Part shown: positions 36,501 through 48,215 of the stretch, in pieces
Numbering within the stretch: position 1 is the first letter of the stretch
How the letters are laid out: each line of letters opens with the position of its first letter
Source: Erythroxylum novogranatense
Taxonomy: Eukaryota > Streptophyta > Magnoliopsida > Malpighiales > Erythroxylaceae
DNA length: 64,000 nt
Reading direction: 5' to 3'
Assembly: GCA_029891385.1 (NCBI GenBank)
Contig: CM057226.1
Location: forward strand, 13,199,225 to 13,263,224
Position numbers and translations under genes: made by a program
Notes under the pieces: generated by a model
What the model saw: the letters and a program-made list of their open reading frames with translations, nothing else
Told to the model about the DNA's origin: nothing
Databases searched by the model: none

Positions 36501-38491
36501 ATATTTCCTTTTATAGCTCATTTAACTTCAGTTCACAACCTCATTAAAGTTGTTGCTAGCAAGTGTTGGTCATTATTTCAAATGGAAATCAAGAATGTTT
36601 TTCTTAATAATGATTTTATAGAAAAAAAAACACATGTAGTCTCCACCCAGTTATGATCATTCACTCAATAAGGTTTATTGTCTTTGTAAAGCTTTGTATA
36701 GACTAAAACAAGTTCTTACAACCTGATTTAACAAATCTAGCTCCATTATTTTCGCAAAATGGCTTAAGGATATACTCTTCTTCTTCTTCTTTATGTTAAT
36801 GATATGATAATTACTGACAATAATGCTCAATGTACTTTTACTCTCAAATCCTTTCTACATCAACATTTTGAGATCAAGGATTTGGGTAATCTAAGTTATT
36901 CTATAAGACTTGAAGTTTTATCTAGTGCATCTGGCTAATATTTGTCATAAACAAAATATGTCACTAATTTATCTCTCATGCTAATCACTCCACTGGAACC
37001 TAATTTTCATCTTTTTGTTACTAAAGGTACTCTCCTCAATGATGTTGTTCTTTATCACTAAATATTTGGTGATCTTATATGCCTCACTCTCTCCCTCGCT
37101 CATATCTCTTGTTGTTCACATCATCAATCAATTCATGCCAATACCTAGTATCACTCACTTGTTTGTTGTTCTTCATATCTTTCAATGCATTATAAGTATT
37201 CTCTTTCATGGTCTTCACTTTTTATTTATCTTTGTTATAGTTATGAGCATACCATGATGTTGATTGGGCTGGAGATCTAACTGATTATCGCTTTATTACT
37301 AGTGACTATTTCTTCGTTGACACATCTTTTATTTCATGGTGCAAGAAGAACTAAACAGTTATCTCTTACTTTAGCAAAGAAGTAGAATATTGAGGTCTTG
37401 TAAACACAAAAATTGCTTTAAGATATAGATGTTTCCTCTTCTTCTGCAACTCCTCTCCTTTGTGATAATTACATTGTCATACAAATTGTCTACAATGATG
37501 TCTATGAGTATATCAAATATATTGAGATTGATAATCACCTTGTGTAACATTATGTTCGTCAAGGTCCTATCCAACTTGTCCCTACTTTATCACAATTTCT
37601 AATCATATATATTTTTGCTAAATCACATTCACTTCAGCAGTTTCATGAATTTATTTTCAAATTCAATATGTCCATCTCCTTACCACCTTAATTTTGTAAG
37701 GAGATGTTAACATATATGTAGAGAATCTCATAATAATAGATAGAATCCCATAATAATAGATAGTCCCTTTGTTGGGCCCCGAACCTTGAGTGGAAATTAG
37801 AAATGTGAATATGAAAGTAAATGAATTTGTTGGTGTATAAATTGTGTTATAAATGTTATTTTTGCCTTAATGAGATATGGGTTTATGTAAGGATAATGAG
37901 TTGAGGATCCTTAAGTAAGAACTATGGTGATATATGTGAGATCTTATGCAAAAGCAAGAGGGGAACTTGGTGAATGACATAATGCTATTAAATGTAAGAA
38001 ATCATATGAATTGAGGCTGAGTTTTGGATGAATTCCAAATGATAGTTGAATTGTTATAAATGATGTGTAATTAAGAAAGTGAAGTTAGGATGAATGTTAA
38101 ATGTGTATACTGATTCAAAGGGAATTTCAGGAATGATTAAAATAGAATTGGCCAAAGTTGCCTTCTTCGAAGTTGTAGTTTGTTCTTCTATCTTTCCAAT
38201 GAGATCAAGTGTGTAAGTTTTCGAGATCGGAGTTAAGAGTTATAGTTGATACAAGTTATGATATTATATAACATTTATATTAGTGACAACTTTGATGAAT
38301 GTTTGAGAATTGTGATTTTGATGAACCAATTTAGTTGAGATTTGAGAAGTTCATGAATTGAATTTGTTGCTTGAATTGTTATGAAGTGTTTAGGCCTTTG
38401 AATAAGTAAATATGTGAAGATTATAAGTGTATATGATGTTAGTTGGATGTAAGAAGCATTGGAAAAAGGTTTGAATGGGTTTTGGAAACGC

Positions 38492-38674
38492 ATGTCTGTT
38501 AAACGGACATGGAAGTCCGTTTAACGGACAGCTACTGGTCTAAAGGACCTCTTCCCTTGCTCATGTCCGTTAGACGGACATGGATGTCCGTTAAACGGAC
38601 ATTCTCGGATGGATTGGTACATTTTGGGCCGTATGTGTCCGTTAAACAGACATGCATGTCAATTTAACGGACAG
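38492..38674. repeat. Palindrome island in LTR-A (TGTCCGTTAAACGGACA type)
   Basis: Six units near 38492, 38513, 38563, 38584, 38634 and 38656, arranged as three pairs with 21-22 bp between partners and about 50 bp between pairs. Several units are near-perfect 17-18-bp palindromes. Confidence 0.9.
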
Positions 38675-38869
38675 CCACGGGTCAACTGGTGAAAATGCGA
38701 TTTTGACCATTTTAGAGGCCAAATCTGATTTTGTGGTCTTCATAATAGTTGTATATCTAGAAGTCTACTTTCAAATGGTCTAAGAACGAAAGCAATCCGA
38801 TCTCTAGATTGAAAATTATGACGTTTGCGCCAAAAGAGTTTCAAATCAATTTAGGGTTTGAGCATGTTT

Positions 38870-39720
38870 AATTGTTTTGATCATAACTCACTCATCCGAC
38901 CTCCAATTGAGATGATTCTTGAAGCATTGAATCCCTAACACATGTATCCTTCTCTCCATGAAAATTTGTATCAATTGGAGTTGAATTGAAAGAGTTTGAT
39001 TGAATCTTATGATAATCGGAATGATTTGTTTCATTCTGATCTTACTATTTTCCTTCCTCATCCGACCTTGTCAAATCTTTTGCTAATATCTTTTCCGTCC
39101 GACATCCGAATGACTTGGTTCTTGAAGCGTTGGATTCATAAGGCAATGAATTTTATTTTATGTGAAATTTGTGAATTTTAGAGCCTTAATTGAGGAAGAT
39201 TGTTTAAATCAAAGTGAGACAGGAAAGTTTCTGAACATAGTTCAGTATTTTGCGAAATTCGGGATCTGTGGAGATCCGATTGAAGCGATGTTTGAGGCAT
39301 AATAAAATTAAGATATGGGGCTTCAAATCATATGAAGAAATTAAATTTCAATTTTGCCTCTAAGATCTTTAATTTCTGAATGGAAATTCGGATTAGTGTG
39401 AAGTCTATGATTAGAGAACATCTGAAAGTATTTTAGCCCTAACTTTTGCTCTAGTAATCCAATTGAGGTGATTCTTGATTTGGATTAAACTAGAGAAATA
39501 GAGATTCAATTGTTATGAAGAAGTCAAGTTTCAAATTGGTCCTTAAGAAGGTCAATGTTTGGATGGAGATAAGGTACTGGAAATAGTGTTAGCAAAATGA
39601 TCTGTCCGACATGTTTTAAGCATAACTTTCGATGTAGTGCTCTAAATTGGATGATTCTTGTGGCATAATGAAATTAAGACAAGGAGAAACAACTTTCTAG
39701 AAGGAAGTTTTAGTAAATTC
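38870..39720 (+). repeat. Five diverged tandem modules in LTR-A, 150-200 bp each
   Basis: Each module contains a variant of CATAACTTTYG followed by a CCAATTGAGRTGATTCTTGA-like segment, near 38878, 39078, 39228, 39435 and 39605. Counterparts occur in LTR-B on the opposite strand (near 47255-47330, 47070-47160, 46890-46965 and 46735-46800). Single related segments lie in the LARD LTRs (8690, 15310) and in LTR-C (62290-62345). Confidence 0.65.
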
Positions 39721-42578
39721 TTTCATTTTGATGTGAGAATAATGTCCTAAAGTAGCATGCAAATATGGAACATCACTTAAGGAGTTGAGACTTAAGGCTT
39801 ATAAGTAAGTGACAAAAGGGTCATTTATACTTCATTTTAATGACATGGCATATAATAGAGGGTATTGTCGTGGAAGAGGAAGGTACTTACGAAAATTAGA
39901 GAGAAGAACAAGAGAAGGGAAAGAAAGAAGAGAGAAAGGAGGGATTTCGGTGGAAAAAGAAGGATGAAGCTAGGGTTTCGGATCTAGCTTAGTTTTCGTT
40001 GATTCATGAAGGAAAAAGAGGGAAAGAGAAGAGAACTTCCTTCCAAGCCAAGCAATTTTCGAAAATGAAGAAAATAAAGGTAAGAGATGGTTTTAATCTT
40101 TGAGTTTTAATGAGTTTTTGGGGTGGTTTGACTTAAGTTTGGCATAGACTTGTGGATTCTCAAGCCAATTTTAGAGTTTTTATAGTTGATTTGAATTAAT
40201 TGTGGATGTTTATGATTTAGGGTTTTTATCTTGATTGAGGAAAATTGAAGAGAGGTTTAGGAGACTTGAGCATTGGACAAGCTTATGGCATGGATTTTAA
40301 GGTAGGTAATATGTTTATTTTTCAAATTATGAGCTAATTATAAGTGTTGGTTTTATAAGCTATTGTTTTACAAATGATTGAACCAATTACTTTTGAAATG
40401 ATTTATAAAGTGTTAAAGTCATTGTTTCCAAATGATTTACAAAAAAATTCTACAATGGTTCGGACAATTTTTCATAAATGACTTGAATTGTTTATTCAAT
40501 GGATTTTGAGTAAATTGATAAAGATGAAATACTCATTGAGTTCATTGTGTTAAATTGATTGATAAGTTGAGTATGTGAATTAGTGTGCATTCATTGTTTA
40601 GGAAAAATTGAGAATTATTATATGAGCGTTTGTTTGTAACTTGTGTGAAATTGTGATTGATCGATATTGCATAAAAGTTGAGATGACATGAAAAGTTCAA
40701 TTTTGAAAATGTGTCTTCGGGCAATATGATTTTTCAAGCATGAATACGTGTTTTATGGGTTTGGTTAGGTCCCTCATGTGGAATCAGTGCACTGGTCTCT
40801 TTTTTTTTAAAGCCTTCTCCCAACTGCCCGCAAGTGGCATAGGAGCTCCGATTTCAGACTCCCCATGTGTTTCACGACTGCACAGGACCACTTTGCGGGA
40901 ATGTGCAGTACATCCTATTTTTGGACCGACCCAAACCGATTGATGTGTTATATGTTTTGTTTGTGTAGAATGTGGTGCATTTATATGTGATGTATTTTAT
41001 GTGTTTCAATTATATTCATAAATTGTAAAAAGGTTTGGATTTGCGACAAATGAGAAATTTGGGATTTTCAACGATGATAGTTTGAAAACTGTTTGTAAAT
41101 GTTTATGAAAGATTTTGGAATTGAGAAGTTTTTGGGGAAATAAACCCTTGATGTTTACAATCAACTGAAAATAAAGTTTGAAAATGCTTTTGCTTATCAT
41201 TTGAGTTATAAACATGTTATCTACGAGCTTCCGAGCTCACCCCCCCTTTCATCCCCATCTCTAGGTATTCGAGCAGGAGATCGGATGAAAGACATCAAGA
41301 CATCAGTATTTGTGCATGTGCTTGTACTTTGTGTATTTAGGTTATGATTATTAGTAATGAAATATGGCTTGGAATGCCATTAGAGTATTGTAAACCTATG
41401 GTTCATAATGTATTTTTGGATTATGATATTGTATAAGAACATGATTTATGAAATTGGAGAATGTGTATGACTATGGATTGTGTAAATTGGTTTTGTACAT
41501 AAAGTGAATTGAGTTATGAATGTAATTGAGACATATATATTTATAAATATGGATGAATGTGTTTGATGATGGGATATAAATTGTGATGATCTATAAATAC
41601 CATTAGTTGTGGGGTTGATGAAAGCATTAATTTGTATATGAGTGAATGGGAATTGCATACGAGTTTGAATGTGATGATTATGAATTGAATATGAAAAATG
41701 ACTCGAAGTGGTTTAGAATTTAGGATTGAGTTTCTGCTGAGATCCCGGACGGAGAGTCCGATGGATTTGATGTATGTGAAATTGTCTGAAATTGATATAA
41801 GTGAGTTTCACACCGTGCAAGTTTGGGTTTTGTTCTTGTGCAGTCGTTATGCTGCCCAATTTTGTAGAATAGAATATGGAATAGGGTATTTATATGTATA
41901 TTTATGGGCTTATTGGTATGAGTATGAGATTGTTATGGTAAAGAATAAGAATACAATGAATAAGAAGAATTAAGTAGTTTGAGATTAGTATGAGTTTAAG
42001 GTTAAGTTTCCAAGTATGATAGATGAAAAGCTTGCATGAGAAAGCAAGAAAGAAAAAAAAATTATACCGATTTCGGATTGGTTAGTCCAAGGTTTCCAAC
42101 GCTATGATTAAGATATTTGTATCGGATGTCGGTTTCGGTTTTAATTGCTTCGATTCGATCCGTTTGTTTCGCATTCGTATTCGATTTCCATTTGTATTCG
42201 ATTTAACTTATTTGTTATTCGATTTCATTTCCGATTCATGTGTTGGCTTCGCTATATGATCCGATTCATTGTTGTTTCGGATTCGATTTAAGAGTGATCA
42301 TGTTAAGTTTATGCAGTTGGGTTCCGGAAACGGGATCCAACACCCTTAATTAAGGGATTATCCTTATAGAGTATCCTTAGCTGTAATATCTATTAATTAA
42401 GGGATTATCCTTATAGAGTATCCTTAGCTGTAATATCTAGCTATATTAGGGATATTTCCAAATAAGGAGTCTTCCTAATTAGGAAGACTCCCATAACTAT
42501 GTACCCTAGCTCTATATAAGCATAGCAGTATCTGTACATCTTTTTTTATCAACTGAATAAAATTCAGCAGCTTTTACA

Positions 42579-42590
42579 TGGTATCAGAGC
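42579..42590 (+). other. Primer-binding site of copia-3
   Basis: TGGTATCAGAGC directly after the LTR end, complementary to the 3' end of the initiator-Met tRNA. Confidence 0.93.
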
Positions 42591-42603
42591 CTCACGCTCT
42601 TCC

Positions 42604-43792
42604 ATGAATTACAAGGCTGCAATGGTGGGATCTCGATCTTCATCCCTTGAGACCATCAGCAACTCTACCCCTCTCTCTGGATTAGGAAACCAACCTGATT
42701 CAGTTAGCATACAAACAGAAAATTCCCTACATATTTCAATCCAGAAGCTGAATGGAAGAAACTACATAGAATGGTCCCAATTAGCCCGCCTAGTAATCAC
42801 TGGAAAAGGAAAAATAGGGTATATATCAGGAGCAGTCCAAACTCCAAGACCAGAAGACCCTAATTTTGACCAGTGGAACTTGGAGAATGCCACGGTTACA
42901 GCTTGGCTTATCAACTCCATGGAACCAAGGGTTGGAAGACCCTTTATTTTTCTCCTAACAGCTAAAGATGTATGGGAAGCAGTCAAAGAAACATATTCAG
43001 ACCTGGAAAACTATGCTCAACTGTTTGAACTCAACTCAAAAATGTAGAAAATGCAGCAAGGTGAGCAAGATGTGACTGCATATTATAATGAGATGACTAT
43101 AATATGGCAGGAGTTGGATCTATTTGAGGAAACAAAGTGGAAAGATCCAGAAGATGCAGCCCAATATAGAGAGAAAGTTGACAGAGGAAGAGTGTTTGTT
43201 TTTCTGGCTAGTTTGAAGGAAGAATTGGATGAAGTTAGGGGAAGGATTTTGGGAAGAAGGCCACTACCTTCAATTCGAGAAGTCTTCTCTGAAGTTAGAA
43301 GAGAGGAAGCTCAGAAGAGTGTCATGATGGAAAAAAATGGAACTACAAAATTCCAGAATGAAGGTTCAGCCTTGGTCTCAAAGAATAGTGACAGTGAGGG
43401 TGAAAAAGGTAAAAATAAGTAGAAAATTTGGTGTGATTTTTGCAAAAAATCGAGGCATACAAGAGATACCTGCTGGAAGATACATGGTAAACCAACAAAT
43501 TGGAAGAAAAAGTGGAATAATGGAGCAGGAGAAGGGAAGGCTATGCAAGTTGGGAATCAGCCCAATCATGACTAGGACAATTCCAGCTCAACCAGGACCT
43601 TTCCCTTCACAAAGGAACATCTTGATCATCTGTACACTTTACTTCCAGATGAGAATTCAAAAAAACCCTCTTGTTCTCTAGTCCAATCAGGTATAATCCT
43701 TCCAAAAGCCTTTGTTTGTTCTATACCCTCCTACTCTTGGATAGTTGACTCTGGAGCCACTGATCACATGACTGGTAGCTCTAAATTTTTTT
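42604..43792 (+). pseudogene. copia-3 gag and start of protease, broken
   Basis: ATG 42604 opens the frame. A gag-N-terminal copia motif (IQKLNGRNYIEWSQL) lies at about residues 48-62, followed by UBN2-like segments (VWEAVKETYSDLEN, LFEETKWKDPEDAAQY). Stop codons interrupt at 43045, after FELNSKM, and at 43420. A CCHC zinc knuckle CDFCKKSRHTRDTCW lies at about 43432-43476. The protease begins WIVDSGATDHMTG at about 43741-43779 and is cut by LTR-B at 43793. Confidence 0.9.
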
Positions 43793-46700
43793 TGTTGGGA
43801 CCCGATCCGGGAACCGGATCCCAACCGAATAAACTTAACACTTTCACTCTAAGCTCTGATACCATAAATGTTGGATCCCGTTACGGGAACCCAACTACTT
43901 ATACAGAACGGAAAACGAAGCACAAGGAAACGAAGGGAAGCGGAAATTTCGGATCGACAACAAAATGCGGAAGCGAACAAATCCGAAAGTAGCGAAACGA
44001 ATCGAGTAAGCAAATCGGAAACAAATCGAAAAGTAGCGAAGCGGAATAATCGAATACGAATCACAAAGCGGAACGAATAAGCGATAACGGGATCGAATCG
44101 AATGCAAATCGAATTCGGATAGAAAACAAAGTAAGCAAACAAATCAATGTAAACTGAAACACTTTCCGACATCCGTGACTAAGCAAAGAACAGGAAACAG
44201 AATCGCGTTGGGAATTCCTAAGACGTTCCAAAATCCGTTATGATTTTTTTTTTCTTTTCTTATTCTCATTTCTTTTCTCGTTACTCAAACATATCCAAAT
44301 AATTTCCCATAGGAAAATTCATTCGTAAACCCGAAACTCAACAATCATACAAATTCTTATTCATCCATACAAATCTCAAATTACATTTTTATCCCAGATT
44401 TTATCGAAATTTCGGAAAGATAACTACGCCTTTATCCTAACTCCAAACCCGCAAAGTGTTCAAAACAACACTTCTAAATGCCAATCAATCACACAAATAT
44501 CAGAATCCACCGACCCTCCGTCCGGATATCACAGAATAGACACAAACCTAATTCTAAAACAATCTCATACTTGTCATTCAATCTACCATTCTCATAGTTC
44601 AATCTCATTCCCAAATCAATCATACATATAGATTCCCAAACTATTCATAATTTCATATACAAATTTCTCATTCATTCACAATACTCAACTTTATACACAA
44701 ATACATTTTTCCCAAACTTATCTAAAGTCATAAACATATTCATACACAAGATCCAAATTTCTCAAAACCAACGTATTCAATCGTTAAATCGACGCCTTGA
44801 CATACGTCTTCACATTCTTTCATCCGATCTCCGTCGAAACACGGAGATGGGGATGAAAGGGGAGTATTTCGAAAGCTCGTGGATAATACATTTATAAGTC
44901 GATAAATAAGTCAAATCATTTTAATACTCTTTTGCCAAAAGGCTAATTTTTTCAAACTTTATAATTTTTCAAACAATTTCCTCAAACCCATTTTTTTTTC
45001 ATATTTTCAAACTTTTCATAATAATCTCACTTTTTCTCATTTTCAAAACTTCTTGAATTTTTCATAAATATGAATGCAGAACACATAAACAAATCAAAAC
45101 ATATAACACATCGAATGGTGCGGTTCGGTCCAAATAGAGCGATCGCACATTCTCACAGAATGCGATCATATGCGATCGTGAGCGAACGCATTACACTTTC
45201 GCATAAGCGGTCCGAAGTAGCCGTGAGGGAGTCCGAATCGACTCCGTGCCACTAGCGGGCAGCGGGGAGAAGGCTTAATAAGTAGAGACAATAATGACTC
45301 ACCAAAGGACCTAACCGACCCACATAACACATAATCGAAACGAGATTTGAGAATGCCCAAGGCACTTTTCAAATTCTTGATTTTCACACATTCACATAAT
45401 GCATACTATTAAATCACTCAATCAATCAATCAATAACTTCAAGACTTTACATAATTTAGCAATGCATACATAACAAAATGAACTTTCGAAATTTCTATTT
45501 TCTTTTCAAACATAATTCACTTGTAATAATTTTTCCGAAATCCTTTGGAAATCACAATTTCAAACATTAACCAACCTTTCTTTTCAAACACTTACTAAAA
45601 CAATAATGTATCAAAATCCAAAATTTTGCTTTCTTCAATTTTTGAAAATTGCTTTCTTTCATTTTTCAAAATTGCATAATGCTCACAAATCAAAATATAA
45701 ATATGCTACCCACCTCGAATTATTGGAAACTTGATTTCAAGCTCCAATTGATCCTTGCTTTTCTCTCATCCAAAATACCAAAACCTAAACCATAATCATC
45801 CAAATTTCACATCGAAAATACTTAATTTTCACAATCAACTTAGGAATTCACCAATTCCATTTACATTCAAGTTATTTCAATCTCCAATTTTGAAAATCCC
45901 AATTTTCAAAATTGGCCTAAACCAATACACTCGAATTCAATCTCATAAAACATAATTTCTTCAAAATTAATCTCACAATTCCTCAATTCACATTAATTCC
46001 AAGACATCTAAATCCTCAATTTCAAAAATCCCCAAATCTTAAAATTGGCCTAAACCAATTTATCCAAATTCAATACCATAAAATACCAATTCTTCAAAAT
46101 TGATTTCATATATCATCAATTCATCATATTTCCTATAATTCTACACCAAAATATCTCAAAATTCTCAATCATAAAATTAAGCCTAAACCTTACTCAAATT
46201 TTCATCCAAAATTAAACCCAACCTAAAGCATATATATCAAAATTAATTCCACAATCCATAAACCCATCTCATATGTCATAATTCTAAACCGAAGATTAAT
46301 CAAAATCTCAAAGTAGAAAAATTTCTCTTACCTCTTTCTCTTCCAAATTCGTATTTTCTTGGCTCATGAAGAAGCTCTCTTCATTCTCCACTCTTTTCCT
46401 TCTTGGAAAAATCCCAAAAGCTTGAAGAATTGAGTAGAAAAATTAAAACTAAACTTCTCCCTCTTCTTTCTCCATACGAACTCTTCTCCATTCTTCTTCT
46501 TTCTTCTTATTTCTCTTCTCCTCTTCTCTGGAAATTTCCAGCCACTTTCGTGGCTTTTAATAGCCAAAAACGACAACTCATCAAGTGTTTCATTAATTGA
46601 TGGTCAAATGACCAAATTGCCCTCCATTCAAAACTTAAATTTACGCTTACTTGCGGTTTGATTCGCACTATCACGCTGAAGGAATTTGTCCAAACTTCCT

Positions 46701-48215
46701 TCAGGAGAAATGTTCCTCTCAATCATACGAATCCAACGCCACTGACCGCGCTCAATTCCGAGCACCACATCAAAAGTTATGTGCAAAACAATTCGGATAT
46801 ATCCATATTCTAACACATTTTTCATGTACGATTATTTCCGTCCAAAAATTCACATTCTTAATCCCAGAATTGAAACTCGATGCCTTCATAACAATTGTAG
46901 CCTTATGTCTCTAGTTTAATTCAAAACAAGAATCGTCTCATTTCGATTCCCAGATCAAAAGTTATACTCAAATTACTCTCAGGTGTTCTCAATCCAAAAA
47001 TTAAACCCTAATCCGAACTTAAATTCAAAAATTAAAAGTCCTAAGGGCAAAATTGACATTTCATGTCTTCATATGATTTGTAGCCCCTTGTCTTATCTTT
47101 ATTTCCCCTCAAGAATCGCTTCAATCGGATCTCTACAGATCCCGAATTTCACAAAACACTGAATCATGCTCGGAAAATTTCCCGACTCACTTTGATTAAA
47201 TTAATCACCATTAATTTAACCTCAAAAGTTCACAAATTTCTTATAAAATGAAATTCAATGTCTTAGGAATCCAACGCAAAAAGAATCAACTCAATCGGAT
47301 GTCGGACGGAAAAGATATAGGCAAAATAGTGAGCAAAGGTCGGATTAAAAACAAAGAAATCAAAAATTTAAGAAGAAAAAGCTGTCAGTGCAGACGGACG
47401 CCTAACTCATGAGGGCGAGACGCCGCTCGCTAGGCGGCGTCACCCTAGCGAGGCGCACAGACTCATGAGGCGCAGAACGCCCGCCTCGCCAGGCGGCGTC
47501 GCCTAGCGAGGGCGCCAGTCTGGGCGCCCCGCCGCTAGGCGAAGCCGTCGTCTCTGAGGCGCTAAAACTTTTCTCTTTTTTTTTTTTTCACTCTAAACTC
47601 CCAAAATTCATAACTTTTAATCCCGAACTCCGATTTTGACAAACTTAGTCTCTATAGAAAGCTTAAGAGAAGCTCTAAATCTTCCAAGAAGAACATAAAA
47701 CTCAATTCAACTCCTACGGGAGTCCATTTTCCGGTCAAAGATACTATCCTCTATACAAACTTGTAAAAATCATAACTTAATTTTCCGAGATCGAAAAATT
47801 GCATACTTTATATCGAATTAAAGATCAAATCAAATCCTTCAATTTTTATGAAGAACATCAAAGCTCAATTAACCTCTAACTAGGTTAATTTCTCAGTCAA
47901 AGATTCAATCATAATAAAAGTCAACCCCGATCAAACATAAACTTTGACTGATCATAACTTTCACTCCCGATATCGAAAAATTACAAACTTTATGTCCACA
48001 AAAATCTCTTAACATAATCTACAAGTTTCATGTAGATCATTTTATCAAATTTTGCCTCAATCAAAAGTCAACCTTCAAAGGCCAGAAAGTCAACTATTAC
48101 ACAATTTTTCATATTTTCATACTTTCTCTCTTTATTTCATGATCTTCAACTTAATTTCAATCAACTCATCCACTTGATCATAGTCAAATTGTCACTCAAG
48201 GTTCGGGGTCCAACA
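43793..48215 (-). mobile_element. LTR-B element: 4.35-kb LTR, PBS and a 60-bp stub of the second LTR
   Basis: On the minus strand it reads TGTTGGACCCCGAACC (from 48215), through a 4,347-bp LTR ending GGGATCCAACA (43869), a 4-bp gap, TGGTATCAGAGC (PBS, 43864-43853), then about 60 bp that resemble the last part of LTR-A (AAGTTTATTCGGTTGGG, ending GGTCCCAACA at 43793). Almost all internal sequence and the second LTR were therefore deleted. TTTTT flanks both sides (43788-43792 and 48216-48220), compatible with a target duplication but within a T run. It splits the copia-3 protease, which resumes as SSYSPCAGNQKIRIADGS. Confidence 0.85.
47390..47565. repeat. Palindrome island in LTR-B (CGCTAGGCGGCG type)
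   Basis: GC-rich island with repeated GCCGCTCGCTAGGCGGCG, CGCCTCGCCAGGCGGCG, CGCCTAGCGAGG and CCGCTAGGCG units plus two ACTCATGAGGCG-like segments. Flanking LTR sequence is homologous to LTR-A, but the island motif is unrelated to LTR-A's. Confidence 0.85.

Larger units (their letters stand above)
28750..37716 (+). pseudogene. Old Ty1/copia element (copia-4), interrupted by copia-2 and copia-3
   Basis: At 28935-29031 the plus strand encodes an integrase-core piece (FVNDFSRYA*IYLLH). The same integrase resumes after copia-2 at 35361 with a diverged GVIIQRSY segment and 35570-35650 (VYTINHIATLVIDN). RT follows at about 36300-36900 (SCKWVYKNKN, YVNDMIIT near 36795), then RNase H to about 37690 (FAKSHSLQQFHEFIFKFN). 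Stops and frameshifts are everywhere, and YVDD has become YVND. The purine tract AAGGAGA precedes an LTR start TGTTAACATATA at 37705, which copia-3 splits. The 3' LTR continues at 51675. Confidence 0.78.
37770..42342 (+). mobile_element. LTR-A: 4.57-kb solo LTR
   Basis: Starts TGTTGGGCCCCGAACC and ends AAACGGGATCCAACA, flanked by CCCTT (37765-37769 and 42343-42347), a perfect 5-bp duplication. It interrupts the copia-3 5' LTR. No PBS, PPT or proteins are inside, so it is a solo LTR of an unusually long-LTR family, probably Ty3/gypsy. Internal landmarks are a palindrome island (38492-38674), diverged 150-200-bp modules (38870-39720), a purine-rich tract (39900-40080), a conserved block (40741-40960) and a TTCGATT-rich stretch near the end (42120-42290). 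Confidence 0.9.
37717..42578 (+). repeat. 5' LTR of copia-3, split by LTR-A
   Basis: The halves 37717-37769 and 42343-42578 match 51438-51674, ending CTTTTACA. A TATATAAGC box near 42513 is shared. The right half carries a tandem duplication of about 48 bp (42347-42442) that the 3' LTR lacks. Confidence 0.92.

Noticed and set aside
35361..37704. Separate, fifth copia element after copia-2
   Set aside because: The integrase reading continues from 29031 into 35361 when copia-2 is removed, so it is the same copia-4.
41698..41973. 91-codon ORF in LTR-A
   Set aside because: It lies inside a solo LTR, has no homologous frame in LTR-B and no domain.
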